This document shows, one piece after another, positions 25,885 through 33,253 of a stretch of DNA of 33,253 nt; position 1 is the first letter of the stretch, and each line of letters opens with the position of its first letter. A program made the position numbers and the translations under genes. Origin of the DNA: Endozoicomonas arenosclerae (GTDB lineage: Bacteria > Pseudomonadota > Gammaproteobacteria > Pseudomonadales > Endozoicomonadaceae); contig NZ_LASA01000079.1 of NCBI RefSeq assembly GCF_001562015.1, positions 1 through 33,253 on the forward strand, read 5' to 3'. Under the pieces are notes generated by a model, which was not told the DNA's origin, did no database searches, and was given only the letters and a program-made list of their open reading frames with translations.

Positions 25885-28560
25885 TCAAAGTTCAATCAGG
25901 AAAGTTTTGATTTCGCCTGGCTTCATGGTGTCCAGGTCAATCTTGTTGTCGAAAGAGCCCAGCTGAGAGCGCTCTGTCAGATCGCTCTCAATCAGCTTTT
26001 TCGGTGCTGTTTTAAATTCAATACTGGCTTTCACTTGCGGCTTATCACTGGCGTTCAGAAGTCGAAGCACATAACTGCGACCATCGTCGGCCAGTTTGAA
26101 CAGTGAGCTAACCAGGTTGTCACTCAGTTCAATCTTGCTGAACAGTTGGAATTCGCTGTTCAGATCACGACGCATACGGTTAGAAACAAAGTATTTCAGG
26201 GGGCCGGTAAATCGGTTCAGTTCCTGCTTCTGGTAGTGAAGAACTGGTGTCGTCCAATCTTGCTGCTGTTTTCGTAAGGCGCCGAACTGGAATTCATTGT
26301 CCAGACGGATAGCAAACTCGCACTCCAGGTTTTTCAGTAACTGACTGTCGGGAGTCGGGATATAGCGGTATTCATTGCCGGAGGCCTTACCGGGGCGACG
26401 CTGTAAACCCGGTTTGCCCAGCCAGCCCACACTGCGGAAAGCAGTCAGTTCAATAAACTGCCCCTGATCACCCGTAATCTCGTATTCCTTGATGCCGCGA
26501 GTGAAGGCGGTAACAGAACTCTGCTCATTGTGCAGGTTGACGATGTTCAGCATTGGATAAATGCCGGTAGGCTCTTCGTTCCAGCCCAGTTCCTGCCAGT
26601 TATCCATTTCAGCCTGACGAATCGGGCGTTCAATGCAGCCAAAAGGTGTGTCGGCAAAGGAAGCAGTGGAGGCGATGCCTGTATCAATCCGAACTCTCAG
26701 GCGGTGATCTTTACAAGTGTTGTCCACCAGCAGGCGGCATTGCATCAGGCCATCGTTTTCCAGTGCGATCTGCAATGTGTAAGGCAGTTTCGTCAGTGTT
26801 TCACTGCGCTCCTGACCTTCAATCCCTTCCGGTAATGCAATGCTGCCCCGGATTTTCAGGGTCTGGGTCAGAGTGTCCGCTTCAGCTGAAAACTCGGCAT
26901 CGGTAAAGTCGAAAACCAGAGGCTCATCACCCACCAGCGGCGAATAGTCATAGGTGTCGCCGTCATCAGCCTGATCCACCAGAGTGATGAAGTTTTTGAA
27001 CAGTTTGCCCGTGCTCTTCTCTTTCAGATGTAACTGGCCATTAATCACAGCCAGTTTGTAATGGTCGTCTTCAATGGCCGCCAGTGTCAGCTCCTGACGA
27101 CTTACAGACAACTCCTGACCACCCTCTTCAACCTGAAGGTTGCAATAGGAGAGCGGTTTCATGGGATGTCTGAAAGCAATATCGGTTTCGTAGTAATACA
27201 ACTCGGGATCGTTTTCGCTTTCATCCCGTTTGATTGAGCCGTTGTACACCTGACGAACAGTTTCCACTTCGAATGGAATACTCTGGCCATTCAGAGTGAT
27301 ATCGAAGCAAGGCTTTTTGGTGCTGATGGTGGCAGTGATCTTCCTGTCTGTGTCGTATGCCAGCGTATTGAAGAGCGTTAGAGTGCTGTCTTCTGGTGTG
27401 GCTTCAGAGATCTTGCGAATCAGGTAATCAATGTGAGCATCAATGCGCTCATCCGCATTAATGAAGCGGTTCAGAATCTGATAATTGGTCTTATCGGTGT
27501 TGCAACCGCAGGCACTGTCATGAGCATGATTTTTCAGCACACCCTTCCAGATGTTATCAACCGTTCCCCGTTTATGCTCCAGACCCAGAGCGGCACCCAT
27601 AGCCATCAGAGGCTCAAGAGTGTTGATCAGTTTACGCTCGACCTTGTCGTTCATGTATTTGTGGTCGTAGCGGGATGAATAGATAGAGCGATGAATCTTG
27701 GAGTTTTCAGAATCCAGCATTTCACCCTGAATGGTTTCCAGCCTGCTGGTATCGATATCGTCGAATACCAGTCCGTAGTCGCTTTCTACAAACTCATACT
27801 CTTCAACTTCACGGTTGGCTTTTTCAATCTTTGTTTTGAAGTCGAAGTCTACGTAACGCTGGTCTCCCCCAACCGGAAATACGCCAAATTCAAAGTGTGA
27901 AGACTGACTGTTGGTATCAGCCGTAGAGCGGATATCGCTTTCATTACCCCAGATCAGGGCACCGCCTGGATAGTAACCTTCACGAATGTTGTAACAGGTC
28001 AGCTGGGAACCATCTTCGCTCTGCCACTGGAATTCACGATAGGCACTCTTGCTGCTGGACAGTCCGCGCCAGAACACAAAGCGAGTCAAACCAAAACCAT
28101 TGAAGATCTTGGGCATGTCCTGACTTTGGCCAAAGGAGTCCGGGACATAAGCAATGTCCATGGAGTGCCCCATAGACTCGGCATAATGATAACCGGTTTG
28201 CAGGTTTTTGACGATGGATTCGCCCGCCACAATCATCAGGTCTGACTGGGTATACCAGGGACCAATCAGTAAACGTTTGTCGGCTACCTGCTTAGTGATG
28301 GCTTCACGATTTTGAGGGCAGTTACTGAGGTGATCTTCAATCAGGCTGGTCTGGCCATCCAGCAGATAGCTCTGCAGCAGATTGGCGTCCAGGGCATAGA
28401 GCAGCTCATCCATGTGGTAATCAAGCTGAATCTGGGACTCATTCTGGGTGAAATACCATTCGTAGTCCCAGTGAGTATGGGCAATGGTATGAATCTTTTT
28501 GACTTTAGAAGGGCTGTCTCCAGACGTCTCTTCCAGCGCTTGAGGGTAGTGAGCTGACAT
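25885..28560 (-). CDS. GH38 alpha-mannosidase, MngB-like
   Basis: An 891-residue cytoplasmic glycoside hydrolase, similar in length to E. coli MngB (877), which splits 2-O-(6-phosphomannosyl)-glycerate. The zinc-binding motif HTHWDYEWY is at residues 28-36; the nucleophile Asp141 lies in YVPDSFGQS; MFWRG-like VFWRGLSS and the zinc-binding LKNHAHDSACGC (as in MngB LKNHAHDSIGCC) follow. The GH38 C-terminal beta-rich domain completes the protein. ATG 28560 is chosen over TTG 28566; about 20 residues precede the conserved start, and no good ribosome-binding site is visible. There is no signal peptide, which agrees with a substrate delivered by the adjacent PTS. First gene of the operon. Confidence 0.95.
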   Translation of the reverse strand: MSAHYPQALEETSGDSPSKVKKIHTIAHTHWDYEWYFTQNESQIQLDYHMDELLYALDANLLQSYLLDGQTSLIEDHLSNCPQNREAITKQVADKRLLIGPWYTQSDLMIVAGESIVKNLQTGYHYAESMGHSMDIAYVPDSFGQSQDMPKIFNGFGLTRFVFWRGLSSSKSAYREFQWQSEDGSQLTCYNIREGYYPGGALIWGNESDIRSTADTNSQSSHFEFGVFPVGGDQRYVDFDFKTKIEKANREVEEYEFVESDYGLVFDDIDTSRLETIQGEMLDSENSKIHRSIYSSRYDHKYMNDKVERKLINTLEPLMAMGAALGLEHKRGTVDNIWKGVLKNHAHDSACGCNTDKTNYQILNRFINADERIDAHIDYLIRKISEATPEDSTLTLFNTLAYDTDRKITATISTKKPCFDITLNGQSIPFEVETVRQVYNGSIKRDESENDPELYYYETDIAFRHPMKPLSYCNLQVEEGGQELSVSRQELTLAAIEDDHYKLAVINGQLHLKEKSTGKLFKNFITLVDQADDGDTYDYSPLVGDEPLVFDFTDAEFSAEADTLTQTLKIRGSIALPEGIEGQERSETLTKLPYTLQIALENDGLMQCRLLVDNTCKDHRLRVRIDTGIASTASFADTPFGCIERPIRQAEMDNWQELGWNEEPTGIYPMLNIVNLHNEQSSVTAFTRGIKEYEITGDQGQFIELTAFRSVGWLGKPGLQRRPGKASGNEYRYIPTPDSQLLKNLECEFAIRLDNEFQFGALRKQQQDWTTPVLHYQKQELNRFTGPLKYFVSNRMRRDLNSEFQLFSKIELSDNLVSSLFKLADDGRSYVLRLLNASDKPQVKASIEFKTAPKKLIESDLTERSQLGSFDNKIDLDTMKPGEIKTFLIEL

Positions 28561-28671
28561 TGGCAATCTGTGTGAAAGTTTGGAATGACTTGCACTATAT
28601 TCAATCGCTTTTATCGGCAGTACCCGACATTTGGATGATTATGCTCACATTTGTATCAAGGTGATAAAAAC

Positions 28672-28685
28672 TTGACCCCGGTCAA
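28672..28685. promoter_or_regulatory. Palindrome in the GH38/AraC divergent promoter region
   Basis: TTGACC-CC-GGTCAA is a 14-bp inverted repeat, 58 bp upstream of the AraC-family ATG and 112 bp upstream of the mannosidase gene. Its place between the operon and its likely regulator makes it a candidate operator. AraC proteins usually bind direct repeats, so another regulator is also possible. TTTTATCGG at 28609-28617 repeats a motif found before the autotransporter gene. Confidence 0.35.
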
Positions 28686-28742
28686 AATCTGATTGATCAA
28701 AAATTATCATTATTACGTCGCATCTTATGATGAGAGAGCTTC

Positions 28743-29621
28743 ATGAGCGACGCCCTGCAAATCCAGCAACAGATCAATGCGTTTCTGAATAGCCGCAGGG
28801 TTACGCGTGTCTGGTTTGCAGAGAATAATAACGCTCCGCCAGTGAATGCCTGTCAGGTTAACTTCCCAAGACTGTCCCTGGTTCTATCAGGCACCTACGA
28901 TGTTCAGATCAGTGATCATGATAAGGTTCGCTCTATAGAAGCCAGCCCCGGAGAGGCCATCTACATTCCGGCCCATTGCTGGGATTTGCCCACCTGGAAA
29001 CAACAAAGTCAAACACTGACGTTTATGTTCGCCCATCGGCAAATCGGGCTGAGTTTAAATCAGTGCAGTGATGCAGACAGTGTGTCATCTCTGGCAAGAA
29101 CATCCATCCCCGAAGCACTGTGCAATGAAGGCGTTTTAATCCAGAAAGCCATTGAAGCAATAGCTGCCAGTCCTGGCGACAACCCTTCCGTTAACTACCT
29201 TGCAGAAGCTCTGATTCAACACACCTCACACCTTATCCCCAAAGAAACCGGCAATATCATCAACCGAACCCAGAGCCGCTGGGAAGCCATTTGCCTGTAT
29301 CTACAAAAGAATTTTGGCCAGGAAATCACCCGGGACAAAGTGGCGGAAGAGTTTGCCATCACTCCCAATCATCTCTCCCGGCTTTTTCGTCAGGAAGGCA
29401 GGATGGGCTTTAACGATTACCTGACGTTCGTCCGCATCGACAGAGCCAAGCTATTACTGAGCCGATACCAGCTAAACCTGGATGAAATAGCGACAAGAAC
29501 CGGCTTTAAAGGCGGGGATTATCTGGGTCGTGTATTCAGAAAACATACCGGCCTGACACCGGGTGAGTATCGGGCCAAGTATGCTCGTAAAGAGCTTGAG
29601 GCAGACAGCAGGAGAGTTTGA
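28743..29621 (+). CDS. AraC-family transcriptional regulator of the mannoside operon (probable)
   Basis: A 292-residue regulator. The N-terminal half (about 1-160) is a cupin-like sugar-sensing domain, with FPRLSLVLSGTYDVQI and SPGEAIYIPAHCWDLP. The C-terminal 100 residues hold two helix-turn-helix motifs, the first in TRDKVAEEFAITPNHLSRLFRQEG and the second in LDEIATRTGFKGGDYLGRVFRKHTGLTPGEYR. It is transcribed divergently from the GH38/PTS/ROK operon, the usual position of a local activator. E. coli uses a GntR-type repressor (MngR) for the comparable genes, so control differs here. Its stop lies 3 bases from the stop of the convergent GspM-like gene. Confidence 0.92.
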   Translation: MSDALQIQQQINAFLNSRRVTRVWFAENNNAPPVNACQVNFPRLSLVLSGTYDVQISDHDKVRSIEASPGEAIYIPAHCWDLPTWKQQSQTLTFMFAHRQIGLSLNQCSDADSVSSLARTSIPEALCNEGVLIQKAIEAIAASPGDNPSVNYLAEALIQHTSHLIPKETGNIINRTQSRWEAICLYLQKNFGQEITRDKVAEEFAITPNHLSRLFRQEGRMGFNDYLTFVRIDRAKLLLSRYQLNLDEIATRTGFKGGDYLGRVFRKHTGLTPGEYRAKYARKELEADSRRV

Positions 29622-29624
29622 AAC

Positions 29625-30050
29625 TTACGGGCTCACCAACAGTTTCACAGTATCAGCCTTCACTGATCCGGGCTCTTCCGCTTCCAGTAGTCGGATGCTC
29701 TGAACCCTTAGCCCTCTGGCATACATATCTGCAAAACCATTGACGAACTGCTCAACAGAACCCGGCTTGATATAGATTTCAGCCTGCTGGGCATTGCCTT
29801 CCCTGACTCCGATTCGCAATCCATTCTGATCGGCCACCCGTTGCATCAGCACCTGCCAATCCGCCAGATTGATGGGTTCAGCTTTTGGCATGGCCAGCTC
29901 TTCAGCTTGCTGCTGGGCTCTTTCCAGCAGCTGGGTCAGCTCAGGCAATGGGCTGACAGGTTGCTCAACAGGCTTGAACTTTATATACAGAACAGCGGCC
30001 CCGGCCAGAACCAGAATCAAAAGTATGATTTTTATCAGGGTTTTATTCAT
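29625..30050 (-). CDS. Small GspM-like inner-membrane protein
   Basis: A 141-residue protein starting at ATG 30050, with GGGAG 5 bases upstream; the frame is open to 30176, but the extra residues lack support. A single N-terminal transmembrane segment (IIILLILVLAGAAVLYI-like, residues 6-24) is followed by a coiled-coil-prone stretch (LTQLLERAQQQAEELA) and a compact periplasmic domain. The last part, FADMYARGLRVQSIRLLEA followed by EEPGSVKADTVKLLV, closely resembles the ferredoxin-like C-terminal domain of GspM, the type II secretion platform protein. No other gsp gene is nearby, so it is either a detached GspM or a protein of the same fold. Family assignment is by pattern only. Confidence 0.7.
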   Translation of the reverse strand: MNKTLIKIILLILVLAGAAVLYIKFKPVEQPVSPLPELTQLLERAQQQAEELAMPKAEPINLADWQVLMQRVADQNGLRIGVREGNAQQAEIYIKPGSVEQFVNGFADMYARGLRVQSIRLLEAEEPGSVKADTVKLLVSP

Positions 30051-30401
30051 GAGGCTCCCGGGCGCCCAGATAGACCTGGACTCATAATATCTTTCAACAA
30101 TCCATTGAGGGGTCAGCCACTCGTTCAACAGTGGATATCGAATTCTAGCCGACAATATTAGCTTTATCAGGCTCATCTTGCATGAAGTAACTGCGTATCC
30201 AGAAGCTCATCCAAAATCCCAGCTTGTTGATAACGTTGGACTTAAGATAAATGCTTTATATTTCAGTTACTTATTAACAACAATTTATCAGTCCACGCCT
30301 ATATATTTTTATTTTCAGAAAGGATAACTCTGTAAGAGAGCCACTTCTGCTGGCTTGCGTCTATCGATCTTGGTTGAATCAATAATCTAAAGGATTTAGA
30401 G
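30051..30401. other. Intergenic region before the protease gene
   Basis: These 351 bases hold no gene I can support. The half next to the protease is AT-rich. TTGGAC (30236-30241) and TATATT (30257-30262) could be a poor sigma-70 promoter with a short spacer. AAAGGAT at 30389-30395, 6 bases before ATG 30402, is the ribosome-binding site of the protease gene. An open frame extends the GspM-like gene upstream to 30176 but looks non-coding. Confidence 0.4.
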
Positions 30402-32345
30402 ATGACTATTAACCAATTTGTTAGAAAACTCGCCATTTCATCATTATTTATAACCGCTCAAACCGCTGCTGCATTTAGCAGCCCTGAACCTGTTGCTATT
30501 GCCGAAACCATACCCTTTGAACACTCGATAAGGGGGCTTCAGTTTGAAGCTCATCCGCTAACAATTAATAGTGAACATGCCAGCTTTATTAAAGTTCACT
30601 TCAAACGCTTCAATGTCCCTCAAGGCATGGCTGTGGAAGTCAGCTCACCGGACCGCAGTCAGGTCTATCAATATGGACCAGCTCTAAATACCCCTAAAAC
30701 ATGGAATCCCGAGCTTGGAGAAAACGGCATTGATCGGTTTTCCAGCCTGTCCATTATTGGCTCTACCGCCATCGTCCGATTGATTGGCTCAAGCAAAGAA
30801 CCTAATGCAATACCGGTTGTTGAGATTGATAGCTATCAGAAAGGGTTGCCAGAAGAGGATATTCAACACCTGATGCAGTTTCCTGAAAACGGAACTGAAT
30901 CCATCTGCGGCAATGACCAGAAACGATCGGTCGCCTGTTTTTCAGACAGCTTTCCCACTGAGGTAGCTCACAGTGCACCTGTAGCCAGGTTGCTGATTGC
31001 CGGTCGCAGTCTTTGCACTGGTTGGCGCGTGGGTGAGGGTAACCTGCTGTTTACCAATAACCACTGTGTAGAATCAGCTTCCGAGGCCCGAAATACTGAA
31101 GTCTGGTTCAACTATCAGCTGGAAACTTGTGGTGGCTCTTCAGCCAACAGAACCGTCGTTACCGTCGATGAGTTGATAAAAACCAACGCCAGACTTGATT
31201 ACAGCGTCTTGAGCCTGAATAACCCTGATACCATAGCCAGCTTTGGCTACCTTGGCCTGGATGTCAGAACACCGATTGCGGGAGAAGCCATTTACATCCC
31301 TCAACATCCGGGAGGAAGGAGAAAAGAACTGGGGGTACTTTCCGACCAGAACTCAACCAACCTCTGTCGTATTAATAGACCCACAGCCGGTTTTAATACC
31401 AATTACCTCTGTGATACCGAAGGCGGCTCTTCTGGCTCACCTGTGCTTGCAGAGTCCACTCATAAAGTCATTGGACTGCATCATCTGGGTGGCTGCCCGA
31501 ACAGTGGTGTTCAGATCAAACAGATCTGGCCCGAAGTGTCTTCTCTATTTGGTGGTGTCATACCGGACGACGGTATAGGTGATCGTGACAATCAGAAGCC
31601 TGTTGCCGCGTTCAGCGTAGAATGTGACGGCCTGAATTGTCGATTTGATGGTACTGACAGCTCTGATACTGACGGAACCATTGATCTCTACTCCTGGCAG
31701 TTAGGAGACGGAAGCCGTTTAGTCGGAAAACAGATCGATTATTCCTATATTGCACAAGGGCAGTATACAGTCTCTCTGACAGTCACGGATAACGAAGATA
31801 AAAGTGATACCGCCAGCAAGACTGTAAATGTGGGTAATACCAGTGATGACAGCCTACTGATCAGCGGTGTGCCAAGAACGGGGCTTTCCGGAGCAAGACG
31901 ATCTGAAACTCGCTTTCAAATCAATGTTCCCGAAGCAAACCAGCGTCTTCGAGTCACTCTATCCGGAGGCAGTGGCGATGCGGACCTTTACGTCCAGCAC
32001 GAAACGCCTCCCACTACCGGACAATATGATTGCAGACCTTATAAGTCCTCAAATAACGAAACCTGCGTGATCTCTTCAGCCCAACAGGGAACCTGGCACG
32101 TCATGCTGCGTGGGTTTTACGCCTATGCCGGAGCAACCCTGACAGCTACGGTTGAAGCCATTCAAGACAATAACCAAAACTGTTCAGATCTGGAGATATG
32201 GTCTGGCCAGAAACGATACGTCACGGGTAACAAGGTTCATCATAAGGGCTCGGCATATCAGGCCTTCCGTTGGAACACTAACCTCTCCCCAGACCAACAT
32301 TCTGACAGGGACGGTGTCTGGAAGCTTCTGGGAAGCTGCCAGTAA
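30402..32345 (+). CDS. Secreted trypsin-like serine protease with PKD, PPC and chitin-binding modules
   Basis: A 647-residue secreted enzyme. Signal peptide residues 1-24 (ending TAAA/FSS); an N-terminal beta-rich domain to about 150; an S1-type protease domain with His221 (FTNNHCV), Asp266 (LDYSVLSL) and Ser344 (GGSSGSP), plus several Cys expected to pair. A PKD domain follows (about 398-480, with DGTDSSDTDGTIDLYSW and YTVSLTVTDNEDKSD), then a PPC domain (about 495-590, with SGGSGDADLYVQ), and a C-terminal CBM5/12 chitin-binding module (about 595-647, with EIWSGQKRYVTGNKVHHKG and GVWKLLGSC). The array fits a type II-secreted protease that binds chitin or a similar matrix while cutting associated proteins. 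The PPC and PKD parts may be trimmed on maturation. Confidence 0.95.
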   Translation: MTINQFVRKLAISSLFITAQTAAAFSSPEPVAIAETIPFEHSIRGLQFEAHPLTINSEHASFIKVHFKRFNVPQGMAVEVSSPDRSQVYQYGPALNTPKTWNPELGENGIDRFSSLSIIGSTAIVRLIGSSKEPNAIPVVEIDSYQKGLPEEDIQHLMQFPENGTESICGNDQKRSVACFSDSFPTEVAHSAPVARLLIAGRSLCTGWRVGEGNLLFTNNHCVESASEARNTEVWFNYQLETCGGSSANRTVVTVDELIKTNARLDYSVLSLNNPDTIASFGYLGLDVRTPIAGEAIYIPQHPGGRRKELGVLSDQNSTNLCRINRPTAGFNTNYLCDTEGGSSGSPVLAESTHKVIGLHHLGGCPNSGVQIKQIWPEVSSLFGGVIPDDGIGDRDNQKPVAAFSVECDGLNCRFDGTDSSDTDGTIDLYSWQLGDGSRLVGKQIDYSYIAQGQYTVSLTVTDNEDKSDTASKTVNVGNTSDDSLLISGVPRTGLSGARRSETRFQINVPEANQRLRVTLSGGSGDADLYVQHETPPTTGQYDCRPYKSSNNETCVISSAQQGTWHVMLRGFYAYAGATLTATVEAIQDNNQNCSDLEIWSGQKRYVTGNKVHHKGSAYQAFRWNTNLSPDQHSDRDGVWKLLGSCQ

Positions 32346-32366
32346 GCACCCGGACTATTGAACGAT

Positions 32367-32402
32367 TTCAGAGGTGATGGATCACCATCCATCACCTCTG
32401 AA
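32367..32402. terminator. Perfect 16-bp hairpin between the protease and the small unknown gene
   Basis: TTCAGAGGTGATGGAT (32367-32382) pairs perfectly with 32387-32402 around the loop CACC. It lies 21 bp after the protease stop and covers the last codons and stop of the facing gene. No T-run follows on either strand, so it may act as a bidirectional terminator helper or an RNA 3'-end stabiliser. Confidence 0.5.
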
Positions 32403-32837
32403 CCATGAGGCATAGTTCAGGCTTTTTGAGGAGTGCAGCCCTTCAATAAAGCAGAATCTCGCAGGAATGTTCCCTTTATAGGCCCACGCACCATTGATAG
32501 AAAGTCCTGTTGGCTTGCCTGCATGTCCATTGTCGCCTTTTAATGTACCTGAAAAGAGATAGCCATCGCGGGTTAAGTAAGGGCATCGAACCCTGACTGT
32601 GAAACAGTCCGGTGCTTTCTGATTCAGAACAATGCCCAGACGACCCTTTTCACCCTTGATAGAGCGGTCCCATAGAAATACATTCAAATGATGCTCCAGT
32701 CTACGTGAACCTTCGGCCATTTCTGCTGCGTAACCAGAAGCCTCTGCAGTCAGCAGCCCCTGACTGGCTATCTTCTGCTTCAGTTGATCCAGACCTACCC
32801 CTTTTTTGTCAATGACAACATGTGTGTACTCTTCCAT
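32382..32837 (-). CDS. Hypothetical protein
   Basis: A 151-residue protein of unknown family. ATG 32837 has GGAG 8 bases upstream. There is no signal peptide or membrane segment. It begins MEEYTHVVIDKKGVGLDQL with a helix-forming first third, then an apparently beta-rich part (GRLGIVLNQKAPDCFTVRV, YLFSGTLKGDNGHAG), and ends in an aromatic stretch NYASWFRGDGW. The final codons form one arm of the 32367-32402 hairpin. The gene lies between the protease gene and an IS-interrupted remnant. No function is proposed. Confidence 0.72.
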   Translation of the reverse strand: MEEYTHVVIDKKGVGLDQLKQKIASQGLLTAEASGYAAEMAEGSRRLEHHLNVFLWDRSIKGEKGRLGIVLNQKAPDCFTVRVRCPYLTRDGYLFSGTLKGDNGHAGKPTGLSINGAWAYKGNIPARFCFIEGLHSSKSLNYASWFRGDGW

Positions 32838-32917
32838 CTCTCAACTCCATTTCATGAGAAATATCCAAATCAATGTTCACCCTGAACCTTCAGATGTTTG
32901 AAGGCCCAGAGTTCCAG

Positions 32918-32988
32918 TCAATTCACTGAAACAAGATCCTTACTGACAATGGCCTTGAAGATCTCTTTCGCAATAGCATCGGGTCTAG
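32918..32988 (-). pseudogene. Tail of a gene interrupted by the right IS copy
   Basis: Read on the minus strand, the bases right next to the IS end encode about 21 codons ending AKEIFKAIVSKDLVSVN and a TGA stop at 32920-32918. Composition and the amphipathic helix pattern look like a real protein C-terminus, and the frame starts exactly at the IS border. The rest of the gene should lie on the other side of the IS, outside the window. The fragment is short, so chance cannot be excluded; the family is not identifiable. Confidence 0.35.
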
Positions 32989-33007
32989 GGAACCTGCGAA
33001 TAAGTCC

Positions 33008-33043
33008 CTGATCATGAGATAATAATCTCAGCAGCTTGATCAG
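33008..33043 (+). promoter_or_regulatory. Leader hairpin of the IS transposase, right copy
   Basis: Nested inverted repeats: CTGATCA (33008-33014) with TGATCAG (33037-33043), enclosing TGAGAT/ATCTCA around AATA. The outer arm reaches the first base of the ribosome-binding site GAGG (33043-33046), 5 bases before ATG 33052. Confidence 0.45.
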
Positions 33044-33051
33044 AGGTAGTC

Positions 33052-33253
33052 ATGGACCAACAACTCTCTTTTTCCGACAGTGAATTCAGCCAGAAGCGAC
33101 GCAGAACTCGTAGGGAAATTTTTCTTGAAAGAATGGAGGTTCTGATTCCATGGAAACGCTTAGAGGCCGTAATCGAGCCCTATTACCCTAAGCGTGGCAA
33201 CGGAAGACCTCCTTATCCTCTACCCACTATGCTGCGAATTCACTGTCTCCAGC
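33052..33253 (+). CDS. IS5 family transposase, N-terminal part (runs off window)
   Basis: Sixty-seven codons of the same transposase as at the left end, here reaching [16 protein letters not shown], which matches the RRPYPLETMLRIHCMQ segment of E. coli IS5. ATG 33052 has GAGG 5 bases upstream. The catalytic domain lies beyond the window, so function cannot be judged. Confidence 0.9.
   Translation, partial: MDQQLSFSDSEFSQKRRRTRREIFLERMEVLIPWKRLEAVIEPYYPKRGNGRPPYPLPTMLRIHCLQ

Larger units (their letters stand above)
32989..33253 (+). mobile_element. IS5-group insertion sequence, right copy (partial)
   Basis: Identical in reverse complement to the left copy over 236 bp and extending 33 bp further. 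The tip GGAACCTGCGAATAAGTCC follows CTAG (32985-32988), a YTAR-type target. The element enters from the right and points out of the window, so the two copies are inverted with their transposase 5' ends facing inward. Confidence 0.9.

Noticed and set aside
22966-28560. Fructose utilisation operon
   Set aside because: The PTS proteins are of the fructose family, but there is no 1-phosphofructokinase gene and the first gene is a GH38 mannosidase.
1-33253. Composite transposon carrying the whole window
   Set aside because: The inverted IS copies could suggest it, but the cargo includes core genes (sbcCD, nagB) and the flanks differ; a contig bounded by repeats is simpler.

Overview
The window looks like chromosomal DNA of a Gram-negative gammaproteobacterium: close SbcC/SbcD and NagB relatives of the enterobacterial proteins, a CreA lipoprotein, a type V autotransporter ending in Phe, and a GspM-like protein. 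A secreted protease with a chitin-binding module, a mannoside PTS/GH38 locus and several large proteins of no recognised family suggest a marine, host-associated bacterium, and Endozoicomonadaceae is a reasonable but unproven guess. No rRNA, tRNA, CRISPR array or prophage was seen.

Layout. Both ends lie inside identical, oppositely oriented copies of an IS5-group insertion sequence, each cut by the window edge; this is what a contig broken at repeats looks like. 325-3451 holds two tail-to-tail paralogous genes of unknown function. 3558-7511 holds housekeeping and metabolic genes: an HSDL2-like short-chain dehydrogenase, nagB, a creA-family lipoprotein gene, a thioredoxin gene and a divergent AraC-family regulator. 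7560-11920 holds two large unknown genes, convergent and overlapping by 4 bp; the first contains a perfect 11-copy heptanucleotide tract (CAGCAAA) that makes it a strong candidate for phase variation. 12072-16987 is the sbcD-sbcC nuclease operon. 17128-19881 is a large exported protein of unknown function. 19936-22677 is a subtilisin-like autotransporter.

22966-28560 is a four-gene minus-strand operon: GH38 alpha-mannosidase, fructose-family PTS EIIBC, EIIA and a ROK sugar kinase. An AraC-family regulator (28743-29621) is divergent from it. The likely scheme is that EIIA/EIIBC import and phosphorylate a mannoside, the cytoplasmic GH38 enzyme splits it as E. coli MngB does, and the ROK kinase phosphorylates a released sugar. 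30050-29625 encodes a small GspM-like membrane protein without other secretion genes. 30402-32345 encodes a secreted trypsin-like protease with PKD, PPC and chitin-binding modules. The window ends with a small unknown gene, the tail of an interrupted gene, and the second IS copy.

Most notable: the CAGCAAA contingency tract, the inverted paralogous pair, and the PTS/GH38/ROK locus under AraC-type rather than MngR-type control.
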